Assembly (NCBI GenBank): GCA_019918135.1
Contig: WBZZ01002600.1
Coordinates: 187,676 to 251,675 of the forward strand
Length of the DNA stretch: 64,000 nucleotides
Direction of reading: 5' to 3'
Source: Paulinella micropora
Taxonomy: Eukaryota; Cercozoa; Imbricatea; Euglyphida; Paulinellidae
Every line of letters begins with the position of its first letter. Positions within the stretch are counted from its first letter, which is position 1. Below the pieces are notes generated by a model that worked only from the letters and a program-made list of their open reading frames with translations, made no database searches and was not told the DNA's origin. Shown one piece after another: positions 53,271-62,127 of this stretch. Both the position numbers and the translations under genes were made by a program.

Positions 53271-53657
53271 GGGGCCGTGAGGTTTTCAAATCGTATGGCC
53301 CCCTCCGCACAATTTAAAAAAAGGGAGAACAAAGGAAGGGGGGGGGGCCGCGACTGTTATATTTTGGCCCCTCCAACAAAAAAACAGCGAGACGCGTTTG
53401 GTCCAAAGGGGGGGGGCCGACAGTCGAGGGCTCGACTGTCGGCCCCCCACCCCGGACGGACGACGAGCAGAGAAAAAAAGACAGAGGGGTGTCGAAAATC
53501 CTTCTCCCCCTTGCGTGTGGGAGGGGGGGGGGGCCAGACGGCGGCCCCCCCCCCCCAAGAAAAGTGCCGCCCGGGGGTGAGGATAGCGGGAGGGTAGAAA
53601 GCGCAAAAAAAACGAAAACCGCGCGCCCCCATCCCGCAAAAAAGAAAAAACTGGCTG
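53271..53657. other. Intergenic G/C hairpin cluster
   Basis: Several G-run/GCC blocks and a perfect 18-bp inverted repeat with a 2-base loop at 53411-53448, plus a second G-run/C-run pair at about 53522-53557. No gene is seen. Confidence 0.6.
53411..53448. repeat. Perfect 18-bp hairpin
   Basis: GGGGGGCCGACAGTCGAG and its exact reverse complement separated by GG. Confidence 0.9.
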
Positions 53658-55379
53658 ATGATGCTGGCGGCGCTGCACAGGGACTTGGCCGCCCAGCTGG
53701 GGTTAGGGGACAGTCAGGGCTTGCTGGTGCCGCTCGCGTCGTGGCAGCAGTCCCAAGAGGCCGAGCGCGAACGGCTCGTCACGGTGCAGGAAGCGTTGGC
53801 CCTGGACAAAAAAGCCTGCCAAGCCAAGCTGTACTGCCCGCAGTGCAACCAGGCGCTGTCTACGAGGCGCGAGAGTGTAGATGGCAGGCGCGCGCACTTC
53901 TTCCATCTGCGCCCCATTACGGGAAGCCACGGCGGCGAGGGTCTCCTGCACTTGTTGGCCAAGGCGTTCATTGAAGCGAAGCTGGCCGAGATCACGTTCC
54001 GGTGGTCCAACTGTGCCCCGGCGCTCGTCTGCCGCGCCGAACGGTGCTTTGCGGGCTGCACCGTGGTGCTGGAGCGAACGTTGGGCGCGAGCAGCCGACT
54101 GGTAGGTTTGTCCCCGGAAGAGGCCAGGCTCAGGCCCGACGTGACAATTCTGGATCAGAACCAGGCGGTTGTGGCGTTTGTCGAAATACGAGTAAGCAGC
54201 CGCAAAGAGCCGCGGCACTGGGGGGCCTACGCCAAGTTCCCGCAGGCAGTAGCGTTGGAGATAGACTTCAACACTCAGGTTCCGAAAATCGGCACGACCT
54301 TGGTGCTGCAGGACACCAAACGACGATTGTCTGGGGCGCCGTGTGCCCCTTGTGCCACCCGGGTGGCCGAAAAACTCAGGGCGAGGGAGGCTGAAGAAGA
54401 AGCGAAACGCCAGTCGCGGGCCCTGGCCCTGGCCAGGGCCGAGCAACAGCGAAAGGTCGCGCTGGCCGCGCTGGCCGCGCGGGGCCGCGACCTGATCGTG
54501 AGCAAGCTGTCCGAGATCACGTTCCGCTGGTCCGCGTGCGCCTCCGGGCTAGCGCCGCAGTGCAAGCGGCAGCGGCGCTTCGAGGGCTGTACAGCGGTAG
54601 CGGGCCGCGATGTCAAGCTGGCGACGGCCGAAGAAGAAGCCGGCCGTCTGCCCGACGTGACGATTTTAGACCAGGACCAGAGGGTGGTGGCGTCGATCGA
54701 GGTCTTCGTCGGTAGTCACAAGGAGCCGCGGCATTGGCAAGCTTATGAGTCTTTCGGCTCAGTTCAGCTAGAAGTAGATGTGCGCAAGCTCCACTGGAAA
54801 TCAGAGAGCGGCTATTGGCTGACCGACGTCAAGCTCCGCGCCAATAACGCGCCGTGCACGTATTGCGTGTCAGAGGCCAGCGCGGCAGAGGAACGGCTGA
54901 AATTGCGGTTGGCCCAGGAAGAAGAACGCCACCGGACGCGGTTAGCCCAGGAAGAGGAATGCCTCCAAATGCAGTTGGCAGAAGAAGAGCTGGAGCGACA
55001 GTGCGACAATGAGCGCACTGCCGCGTCGGCTGGAGGTTGTCAGGAAATCACCCAAGCTCGGGGCGAGGCGGTGTGCACGAGGGAGCGCACGCGCACGGAC
55101 AACCGAGCGGCACGCGGGCGGGCAGCGAACGAGTTCCTGGAAAACAGGCTGAAACATGCGCTCTCGGACGACGACGGGGCGGCACGCGGGCGATCGGTTT
55201 GCGACTTTCTAGAGCGCAAGCTGGGTGTGCTGCCCTCACGCGTTCAAGACCCGTTGCTGGCCGGTGGTCTACCCGCGTGGCTCTCGGACGACGAGGCGGC
55301 CGTGTTCCCTACCCTGACGTACACGCCAAACGCCCCCGGACCTGTCTGGGCCCTGGAGGAGGAGGCCAAGGTCGTCTAA
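53658..55379 (+). CDS. CoiA-like nuclease protein with duplicated domain
   Basis: ATG at 53658 (a second ATG follows at 53661), 573 residues. The N-terminus has a CxxC zinc-like pair (YCPQCNQALSTRRE) and RRAHFFHLRP, then GGEGLLHLLAKAFIE, as in competence protein CoiA. The nuclease-type core appears twice: TFRWSNCAPAL...RPDVTILDQNQAVVAFVEIR and TFRWSACASGL...LPDVTILDQDQRVVASIEVF, each followed by SxKEPRHWxAY. This is a tandem duplication of a PD-(D/E)XK-like fold (Asp, Glu retained in both). The C-terminal 170 residues are coiled-coil and low complexity with a repeated ARGR(A/S)xxxFLE(N/R)(R/K)L motif. DNA cleavage is inferred. Confidence 0.7.
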   Translation: MMLAALHRDLAAQLGLGDSQGLLVPLASWQQSQEAERERLVTVQEALALDKKACQAKLYCPQCNQALSTRRESVDGRRAHFFHLRPITGSHGGEGLLHLLAKAFIEAKLAEITFRWSNCAPALVCRAERCFAGCTVVLERTLGASSRLVGLSPEEARLRPDVTILDQNQAVVAFVEIRVSSRKEPRHWGAYAKFPQAVALEIDFNTQVPKIGTTLVLQDTKRRLSGAPCAPCATRVAEKLRAREAEEEAKRQSRALALARAEQQRKVALAALAARGRDLIVSKLSEITFRWSACASGLAPQCKRQRRFEGCTAVAGRDVKLATAEEEAGRLPDVTILDQDQRVVASIEVFVGSHKEPRHWQAYESFGSVQLEVDVRKLHWKSESGYWLTDVKLRANNAPCTYCVSEASAAEERLKLRLAQEEERHRTRLAQEEECLQMQLAEEELERQCDNERTAASAGGCQEITQARGEAVCTRERTRTDNRAARGRAANEFLENRLKHALSDDDGAARGRSVCDFLERKLGVLPSRVQDPLLAGGLPAWLSDDEAAVFPTLTYTPNAPGPVWALEEEAKVV

Positions 55380-56411
55380 AAAGTAATTTTTTAGATGCTA
55401 AGTTGGTTCGAATCAAAAAAAGGTTTCAGTTCAAAGCATTTCTTTTTACAAAAAATACAATAGAAAAACAAGGAGTTGTCACTTCTTTCTTTCTACTAAC
55501 AGTATAATTGAGGAAAAGGGAATGACGGCCCTCCCATTACACCAATCCCCTCCTTTCCACTCTTCTGAACCTGCCCGGCGCGGCTAAGGGGGTATTTAAC
55601 AACAGTTCCTTTTCTTTTTCCGAATTTCTTTAGAATACAATCAAATTACCCTCCCCCCCTCAAAGGCTGGTGGGAATGAAGGGGGGGGGGGAAGCCGTCT
55701 GTACAGACGGCCCACCCCCCCTTTTTCGGGAGGGAGAAGACCGGCCGTGGAAAAAACAAATCCTCCCTTCCATTCCCGCCGGTCCTTGGGCAGACCAGAA
55801 AAATATAAGAAGTTGTCGTTTTCTGGAGGACCGGCGGGGGGCAATTCTTTCGTACAGACGCCCCTCCCTCCCCCCACACACACACCACCAAAAAGAGAAA
55901 AGGGAGAGGAAAATGGGGAGCAGGGGAAACCTTTCGTAGAGACTCCCCCCCCTTCAAGGCAGAGGAAAATGGAGAGGGGGAACCGGCAACTGTTAGGATT
56001 GGAAGAAACAGCGACACCTAAGAATGCAGGAAGGAGGGGGGAGAAGGAAGGAGGTCGCGACCAGAACATTCACTTCTTTTTCTTTCTGCAAGATTGCACA
56101 GTATTAACCAGCCAACACCCTCAGCAGTTGGGGCCGCCCTGCCTTGAAACGTGATTTTCAAATCTAGGTGATTTTCTTCGTACCAAAGATTTTTTTAATT
56201 TGTTTACGCGACTATTTTTGAGATACAGATGTGTTTTTATTTGGAGAAGCTTCAGGTTCTGAATCTCAAACATAGCCGCCCTCGCCGGCCTGTGCGGGAC
56301 GCGCTCGGACACAGATGGGTGAGCTAAATGTATACCATTAAACAAAGATGTGAGTTGAAAACTACAAAAAAAATAAATCTTTTAGTACGGGCCTTTGTTT
56401 TTTTTGTAAAT
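55380..56411. other. Repeat-rich non-coding region
   Basis: About 1 kb without a supported gene. An 18-bp palindrome (GCCGTCTGTACAGACGGC at 55694-55711) and two degenerate versions of its right half followed by C runs (about 55848 and 55932) form a loose tandem set. Reading frames over this part are low complexity. A minus-strand frame at 56121-56345 is short and unconvincing. Confidence 0.55.
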
Positions 56412-56862
56412 TCTTATTGATAGGTAGGAAGTAGGCATTGCCTTTTTGCCTGTGCGGGCCGGACATAAAGAGAAGAAAACTTTTTTTACGGTCCGTATGG
56501 GGTGAAGAAATAGTGAAAATGGAAAACTCCGCGGGCCCGCGGAAGGGGTTTTTTGGCAACGGACTAGATACGGCCTATTGAGAAATATTTTTAGGACATA
56601 AATACTACAAAAAGTTTTTCTAATTCTTTAGTAGTATTTTTTATATAATAATATTTATCTGTAGGCCGTATCTGAGCCTGTTGCCAATAAAGTTCATCCG
56701 CGGGCCCGCGGAGTTTTCCATTTTCACTATTTCTTCACCCCATACGGACCGTAAAAAAAAGTTTTCTTCTCTTTATGTCCGGCCCGCACAGGCAAAAAGG
56801 CAACACACTGTTTCTGAGGACAAAAATGGCAATAGCCTGCTTCCTTTTTGGCAATAAGACAC
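56412..56862. mobile_element. Foldback element with long inverted-repeat arms
   Basis: Left arm from about 56412 to 56575 and right arm from about 56675 to 56862 are near-perfect reverse complements. The core is continuous from 56438 to 56803 and includes CTCCGCGGGCCCGCGGA on both sides and the TACGGTCCGTATGGGGTGAA block. The loop of about 90 bases is AT-rich and itself holds a small inverted repeat (AATACTAC and GTAGTATT). No coding capacity. It resembles a MITE or foldback element. No clear target-site duplication is visible. Confidence 0.75.
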
Positions 56863-57069
56863 AGAAAAAAGCTATGGAAAAAGTTGTGACAATCCACAGC
56901 CACAACAACTCCGCTAGTTTTGGTCCAAAGTTGGTTTGGCTGTTTTTTTAAATTTGAAACAAGCCTTCTTAGGCCTTACATCCCCCCTGGGGGGCCCGCA
57001 CTGGCAAAGGGGGGGGGGGCAAAAGTGCTGTTTGCGTGCGCGTGTGTGTGCGCGCGCGTGCGGGCACGT

Positions 57070-58047
57070 CTAAGCGTAGGTTGTGGAATACACACCCGTG
57101 ATTCTCTCCTTCACGTACTTGAGCTGCTCTTGAGGTGAAACGGCGGCCTGCATTTTCTTGGCCTGTGCATCCCAACGAAGATAGTACTCCAGACCTTTCT
57201 CGAAAGTGACGATATTTTTAGCGGTGTATTGCCCGTGACGGTTGCGCCTGCACCAGCTGTTATAGTTGTCGTGCCAGTCCTGGACATTCCAGTGTGCCGG
57301 GCCGCCTTCTTTGAATTGCGGGTTTTGGTGGCCCAAGACAGTTTCATAGATGAACTGGACGTACAAGGGCGCACTGCAGTACGCGCTGCGCCAGAAAACC
57401 TCAGTATCGTACTGCGCGTCTCGGCGGAGGTCCACACTGTCCACCCGTGGGTCCTGCGAGAACAAGAGATGCCAGGCTAGCACTTCGTCAGGAAGAGCAT
57501 GGAGTCGCGCAAAGTAGGCTTGTGTTTCTGCCGTGCGCTGGCGATCGGCAAACTGGTTCGAAACAGGGTAAAAAATATTGCGACGGCAGCCTTTTTCCAC
57601 GAGGATTGTCTCTTCGTGGTTGCTGTTATAAAAATTCCCGCTGGGGTTCGAGATGGTAAAAAGCGGTAGAAACTTTGGGTTCACGTTTAGTTTCTTGGAA
57701 GTAATCCTGTCTTTCATTACGTTGGAACCGACCTTGTTAGTACTATGTACAGCCTCTTCGCTGACCACTAACACTTTGAACGCCAGGTGCAGGTTATGTT
57801 TGCCCACTAGCTCGTCCGGCTGGCTTGAAACAAACACGTATTGCTCTCCAATGACACGTTTCATCAGCTCGACCAAGGTAGACTTCCCGGCCCCTTGTTC
57901 GGAGATGAACACGCAAGCCTGCTCGGGTTTCTGGCCTTGGCGCAACAGACAATGGAGCCATTTTTGCAGATAGAGGTACATCTGCGTAACGCCACCTGCC
58001 AGGATATCGTGCATGTAATCACGAAAAGGTGCTGCAAGCTCGTCCAT
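57070..58047 (-). CDS. D5-like superfamily 3 helicase domain (C-terminal part)
   Basis: ATG at 58047, 325 residues. Walker A is CVFISEQGAGKSTLVELMKR, Walker B FKVLVVSEEAVH, and the following LNVNPKFLPLFTISNPSGNF is the SF3 motif C region. The frame is open upstream to the TGA at 58068-58066 and continues in the same frame beyond it, so this is the helicase half of the primase-helicase. D5 proteins unwind and prime DNA in large DNA virus replication. The internal ATG could allow separate expression. Confidence 0.8.
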   Translation of the reverse strand: MDELAAPFRDYMHDILAGGVTQMYLYLQKWLHCLLRQGQKPEQACVFISEQGAGKSTLVELMKRVIGEQYVFVSSQPDELVGKHNLHLAFKVLVVSEEAVHSTNKVGSNVMKDRITSKKLNVNPKFLPLFTISNPSGNFYNSNHEETILVEKGCRRNIFYPVSNQFADRQRTAETQAYFARLHALPDEVLAWHLLFSQDPRVDSVDLRRDAQYDTEVFWRSAYCSAPLYVQFIYETVLGHQNPQFKEGGPAHWNVQDWHDNYNSWCRRNRHGQYTAKNIVTFEKGLEYYLRWDAQAKKMQAAVSPQEQLKYVKERITGVYSTTYA

Positions 58048-58065
58048 AGCAGCCGCGTCGAGCCC

Positions 58066-59304
58066 TCATTCTTGCATGTACGTGTTTACTTGCCGGCGCG
58101 AAACGCGAAACCCCGTAAATAAATTCAGTTTTTCGGTCCTGTACTCGTTGTAGCGTTTGTTACACCGAGCTTCGTCCGACGCGCAGGTATAAAAGTCCAT
58201 TTTTCGGGCGGTTCTTCGGTTCGGGTTCAAGAGCCAGGCGCCGCGAAAGGTGCTGGTCACACCCCTGCCGGCCTCCACGCTGCCACGGGGCTTGCGGGGG
58301 GCTTTCTTCTTGGGTACAATCAGCAGCGGGGGAAGCTCAATCTGCAGATCGCCTCCTTCCCGCCTGAAGTCGTTGACCGGCTTTAGTATCCACTCTTTCT
58401 CGTCCCCTTCCCCCCAGAACATTGCGATCGCCTCTTTGTTTATCCCCACAATGTGGCACAGGTAATCGTTCATGAACAGTGTGAGCCGCCCCAGCAGGTC
58501 TCTCCGGGCGGCCTTGTACCTGGCCGCAAAGATGGCCACCCAACTTCGCTCCATGACGCTGGGCTCATCCTCCTTTTCTTCCCCTTCTTCCAGTGGCGGG
58601 AATTTACGTTTGGCACCCGCCTCTCCTCGCCAATAGGTCAAGAAAAGTTCTACCGCTTGTTCGAACGCTGGATATCTTTCACGGCACGCTTCCTCCAAAC
58701 AGCCCTGCGGTAAATCCTCCCCGATGTACGACGGTTCTACCGGCCGTACCAGAAATGTCAGTTTCGCCAACAGACGCTCCAGCCGAGCCTGGTAATCTAC
58801 GTCCGTCCTCTCCGCCTCCAACTCGTCATCGCTGTCGTCGTCCTCCTTGTTCTCACTTTCGGCCTCCTCGCTCTCAACATATCGGCGCTTGTTTCCTTGA
58901 TCCTCCTTGGTCTCCCGAATCTCAAACACAACCGCGCCTTGCTTCTGGCAGCCTGCCGCAAAGCAAAAGACGGACACGTGCATGAATTCGTTGCCGACGC
59001 TAATCGAAGCGTTATTTCTGTCATGAGTACGGCCGTCGTAGGCAGGGCACGGGTGCTGTCGGGACCCTGCACTGTTCTTGTCATACTCCACGTACATGCG
59101 GTCGGCTTCTTTCTTGACGAGTTTGAAATTGACGTCGCAGTGGTGGCGCTGCTGGCGCAAGAATTTAGTGACCACCTGCTGACAGAACCATCTTTTGCCT
59201 GCACTTGGAGCATCGAGCTCCCTGTCTTGCCTGTACGTCGCGCAAGGTCCGCTGCGGTCGCGAGGGGCCTGTGTTGGACCACGTACAGGGACGTCTGCGG
59301 GCAT
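58066..59304 (-). CDS. D5-like primase-helicase, middle part
   Basis: Open from an ATG at 59304; 412 residues. It includes a Cys/His region typical of the primase C-terminal zinc area (PCPAYDGRTHDRNNASIS, then FCFAAGCQKQG), a long acidic linker, and the pre-helicase segment ending LNLFTGFRVSRRQVNTYMQE. It ends in TGA at 58068-58066, in frame with the helicase ORF. At its 5' side the frame is open further upstream and overlaps the end of 59165-60232. A one-base change in TTGGGG near 59350 would join them. Confidence 0.7.
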   Translation of the reverse strand: MPADVPVRGPTQAPRDRSGPCATYRQDRELDAPSAGKRWFCQQVVTKFLRQQRHHCDVNFKLVKKEADRMYVEYDKNSAGSRQHPCPAYDGRTHDRNNASISVGNEFMHVSVFCFAAGCQKQGAVVFEIRETKEDQGNKRRYVESEEAESENKEDDDSDDELEAERTDVDYQARLERLLAKLTFLVRPVEPSYIGEDLPQGCLEEACRERYPAFEQAVELFLTYWRGEAGAKRKFPPLEEGEEKEDEPSVMERSWVAIFAARYKAARRDLLGRLTLFMNDYLCHIVGINKEAIAMFWGEGDEKEWILKPVNDFRREGGDLQIELPPLLIVPKKKAPRKPRGSVEAGRGVTSTFRGAWLLNPNRRTARKMDFYTCASDEARCNKRYNEYRTEKLNLFTGFRVSRRQVNTYMQE

Positions 59305-60232
59305 TACCCTGGCCTCGGCGGGCCAGTGGTCGTCGGGCTTGTGCGTCAGGCCCCAAGACCAGCGCGTCGCGTTCGCTCAGCTGCGCTCCGACACCTGCCA
59401 GGGGCAGCATGGACCGCCGTCCGGGCTTGTTCTGGAAGGGCAGCTTGAACAGCTGACGATGGTTGTAGACGTTGAGGTCCACGGCCTCCGAGAGCCTCGG
59501 TGCTGAAGCAGCCAAGGCCTCCTTTAGTTCCGTGACAAAGACCTTCAGATCGCTGGGCGTGCGGAAGCGCAGGTAGTCGCTGTGTACGTGCATAGAAACC
59601 ACGCCGCCTGGCTTGTGCAGGTCGGCGACCACCAAGAAGTCCTGCTCGTCCAGCGGGGCCATTCCTTTGTTTCGTTTGCGCAGCAGGGCATTCACTCCTG
59701 TCATCAGCTCCCTGAACCAACCTTCTGCCAGCTCGCGTACTACGTGGTTACTAGACGGTCGCGGCCTCTGCCCCCCAGCGTCGGTCTGCACTTTCTTAGC
59801 TTGCTCGTCGATGTCTAGCTTGAGCCCAATAGGCCGTTCCTCCAGCATCACCGTAGTCCACTGGCGCTCGTCTGCGGGGGCAGCTAGCAGGCGTTCCAGG
59901 TGCTGCTCGAAATTGTCGTCCACTACCCACGGTCCAGGCTTCTTGCCAAACCAGCACGCTACATAATGCCGGTCTGCGGCGATAATCTGGTCGGCGTATT
60001 TGTCGCTGTCTGCATTTTTCACGCGAAAGCGGTACCCCTTCGGCTCAGGTTTCTCAGAAGGAAAGCAGCGGTAGCAGAAATGGCCCTCGCAGGGCCCGTG
60101 GCTCTTGGGACAAACGTCACGCAGTTCGGGCTCGGGCCCCAGGTATGGTCTCTTGGCTGTTTTGGCGCTGTCGCCTGCAGCAGCTGGCAAGCCTCGTTTG
60201 CCAGTCTGTGGCTCGTTGTTGGGTTCGGACAT
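59165..60232 (-). CDS. D5-like primase-helicase, N-terminal AEP primase domain
   Basis: The ATG at 60232 (MSEPNNEPQ) is preferred to a non-ATG codon at 60283. Archaeo-eukaryotic primase features: a Cys cluster (CEGHFCYRCF), the catalytic Asp pair in PIGLKLDIDEQ, VSMHVHSDYLRF (motif II His), and DLNVYNHRQLFKLPFQNKPG then RRSMLPL (motif III region). After about residue 300 the frame becomes unlike a protein while another frame continues, so the annotated tail is probably spurious. Confidence 0.7.
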   Translation of the reverse strand: MSEPNNEPQTGKRGLPAAAGDSAKTAKRPYLGPEPELRDVCPKSHGPCEGHFCYRCFPSEKPEPKGYRFRVKNADSDKYADQIIAADRHYVACWFGKKPGPWVVDDNFEQHLERLLAAPADERQWTTVMLEERPIGLKLDIDEQAKKVQTDAGGQRPRPSSNHVVRELAEGWFRELMTGVNALLRKRNKGMAPLDEQDFLVVADLHKPGGVVSMHVHSDYLRFRTPSDLKVFVTELKEALAASAPRLSEAVDLNVYNHRQLFKLPFQNKPGRRSMLPLAGVGAQLSERDALVLGPDAQARRPLARRGQGNARRRPCTWSNTGPSRPQRTLRDVQARQGARCSKCRQKMVLSAGGH

Positions 60233-60495
60233 GGCTAGGTTCGGTTCGCTGGGCTTTTTCTTGTGAATAATAAGGTGCTGCAAAATGAGAAAAAAAGGGG
60301 AGAAGTTTTTTCTGGTATAAAACTGGAAGGGTAACGGGAGGGGCAGAGGGGCTTGCCCCCTCCCTCCCTCCCGCTCCTTTGACAGTTATCATCTTTTTTT
60401 CTCTCTCTCTCTCCCTCTCATTTCCCCTCCCCCACCCTTTGCCAAATATTCTAGCTAGAAGAAGTCCGAATTTTTTCCAACACTGCTACAGAAAA
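60233..60495. other. Divergent intergenic region
   Basis: Between the D5 gene (minus) and the F-box-like gene (plus). It holds GGGAGGGGCAGAGGGGCTTG, a CT run at about 60402-60418 and C-rich sequence. No gene. Confidence 0.5.
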
Positions 60496-61206
60496 ATGAT
60501 AGCAGCCAGACCAAATATCAGCGGCGACGATATCCTTACGCCAAGGTTGTCAGCCGCGGGCCAAAAGCGCGCCCTGCTACCCGAAGGTCGTGAGCTGAAC
60601 AAACGGCTGGGCGGTACAAAGGCCAAGAAGCGCACGAGGCTGGAACGTCTGCCGGACTTGCAAAAAGAAATTAATTCGAAACGGACGCTGGCCGCGCCAC
60701 CCGTTGCCGTAGACCAGGCGTTGTGCACGGCCGTGCTGACCATCGTCATTGACTTTGTGCTGGGCGTACAGAAGCCCACAAGCGCCGACGCGCGCGCCGC
60801 CTACTTCCGCGACGTGGGCAGGCTGTCGCGCGTGTCCCGCGCCTTCCGAAAGGCAGCGACGCCACGCCTGTTGCCCGCCACGACTTGTGACTGGATGAAC
60901 AGCCTAGTGTTCTACGGGTTGCTGGGTGGCCGAGAATGGTCCAGCTGGGAGACGGTAAAGCGTGATGTTCTGTCGCTGGTGATGGAAGTCCCCTCGCGCA
61001 GGCTTCACAAAGGGCCCCGCTACGTCATCCGGGACCTGAAGCTGCGGAAGCAGTTTGACGACGGCATGCGGCTGGCGCCCAACATGGAGACGCAAGTACT
61101 CTCCCGGCGGGTGTGTGACGTCGTGGTGCCCAAGGCTTTCCCCACCGTCATCGAAGCCCAGGTGGCCCGGCTGAAATGCAGGCGGCAGAAACGCCGCCGC
61201 GCTTAG
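60496..61206 (+). CDS. F-box-like protein
   Basis: The ATG at 60496 is preferred to non-ATG codons in the CT-rich leader; 236 residues. A basic N-terminus (GGTKAKKRTRLERL), then an F-box-like region at about residues 75-125: ALCTAVLTIVIDFVLG and VGRLSRVSRAFRKAATPRLL, with the usual RL-x-x-VSRAFR pattern. The C-terminal 100 residues are unrecognised and end in a basic tail (CRRQKRRRA). Adaptor function is inferred from the motif; the match is weaker than for the other F-box proteins. Confidence 0.6.
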   Translation: MIAARPNISGDDILTPRLSAAGQKRALLPEGRELNKRLGGTKAKKRTRLERLPDLQKEINSKRTLAAPPVAVDQALCTAVLTIVIDFVLGVQKPTSADARAAYFRDVGRLSRVSRAFRKAATPRLLPATTCDWMNSLVFYGLLGGREWSSWETVKRDVLSLVMEVPSRRLHKGPRYVIRDLKLRKQFDDGMRLAPNMETQVLSRRVCDVVVPKAFPTVIEAQVARLKCRRQKRRRA

Positions 61207-61370
61207 AGTTAGGATGGCTTTTTTTTTGCTGGTTGGCTGACACCAGAATGTAGTTCAATAAATGCGCGTTTCCTTTTGCGGGTGGGGCTGACTGTCCCGG
61301 AAGAAATCTCCCAGGAACATAATAAAAGGCAAAGTTTTTTAATGAGAGAAAGCCAAAGTCCCGCATTGCT

Positions 61371-62120
61371 TCATTCTTCTTCCTCGTAGTCGTCCACCAT
61401 TTCTATGGTGGAAAAGCCTTCCGCTAGGGCCAACAGGCGTTTAGCTAAATCGCCGTCCCAACGGGCGGGCGAGGACAAACGTCCGTTTTGGTCGAAAAAC
61501 GCGTATTCGGCCGCCAGCACAGGCAGAACTAGTTGCCGCAGAGGACACCCCCGCCTCAACGAGTCATCAACCTCGCATTCCGAGACTTCGCAGTCACCCT
61601 GCGACGCTTGCAGCAGGCCGCCGGTCGCACACTTCTTCTGCTGCAAGCGCAAGCCCCACAGCCAGAAGGTCTGCTGGTCTAGCAACCGCAGCCCCAGCTC
61701 CTTGGCCTCGGGCGTCAGTTCTTCGTTCCGCGTGGCCCAGCCCCAAAACACCTCCTGCCCGTCCACCTCGCACCGGAGGCGTATGTCCCCCCGGAACCCA
61801 AACGCACGGCACCGGTGCCGGCCCCCCCAAAAAGCGCGCGTGCTGCCGTTGGAACAGTACAGCTCCTCATGATCGCTGTAGCTGAGGACGCCTGTGTGCA
61901 AGTGCTCCGCGACCAGGCGCGTGAAGTAAACGCGCCGTTCGGGGACGAGCACGCCAGTGAACTGCAGGACCCGCTGTGGACCGCGCAAATTACCCGCCCA
62001 CAGCAGCGATTCATTGTTTACCATTGCCGGCTCACCGGAGCCGGTCCACGCTTCGGAGCCGAAGCTCAGGCGCACAGCGCACTCCCGCGCCGTACAGTCG
62101 CTTTGCAGCAACGAAGACAT
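61371..62120 (-). CDS. Unknown protein, possibly the C-terminal part of the GNAT protein
   Basis: The ATG at 62120 (MSSLLQSDCTAREC) is taken because it avoids overlap with the upstream gene; 249 residues. The frame is open to 62207 and there encodes RFWRRQGFQPYQAAHIGAMR, the typical end of a GNAT domain, so the two ORFs may be one protein separated by a one-base change near 62218. The rest (for example VLQFTGVLVPERRVYFTRLV and FGFRGDIRLRCEVDGQEVFW) is unrecognised and ends in an acidic tail. Confidence 0.6.
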   Translation of the reverse strand: MSSLLQSDCTARECAVRLSFGSEAWTGSGEPAMVNNESLLWAGNLRGPQRVLQFTGVLVPERRVYFTRLVAEHLHTGVLSYSDHEELYCSNGSTRAFWGGRHRCRAFGFRGDIRLRCEVDGQEVFWGWATRNEELTPEAKELGLRLLDQQTFWLWGLRLQQKKCATGGLLQASQGDCEVSECEVDDSLRRGCPLRQLVLPVLAAEYAFFDQNGRLSSPARWDGDLAKRLLALAEGFSTIEMVDDYEEEE

Positions 62121-62127
62121 TTGTGTC

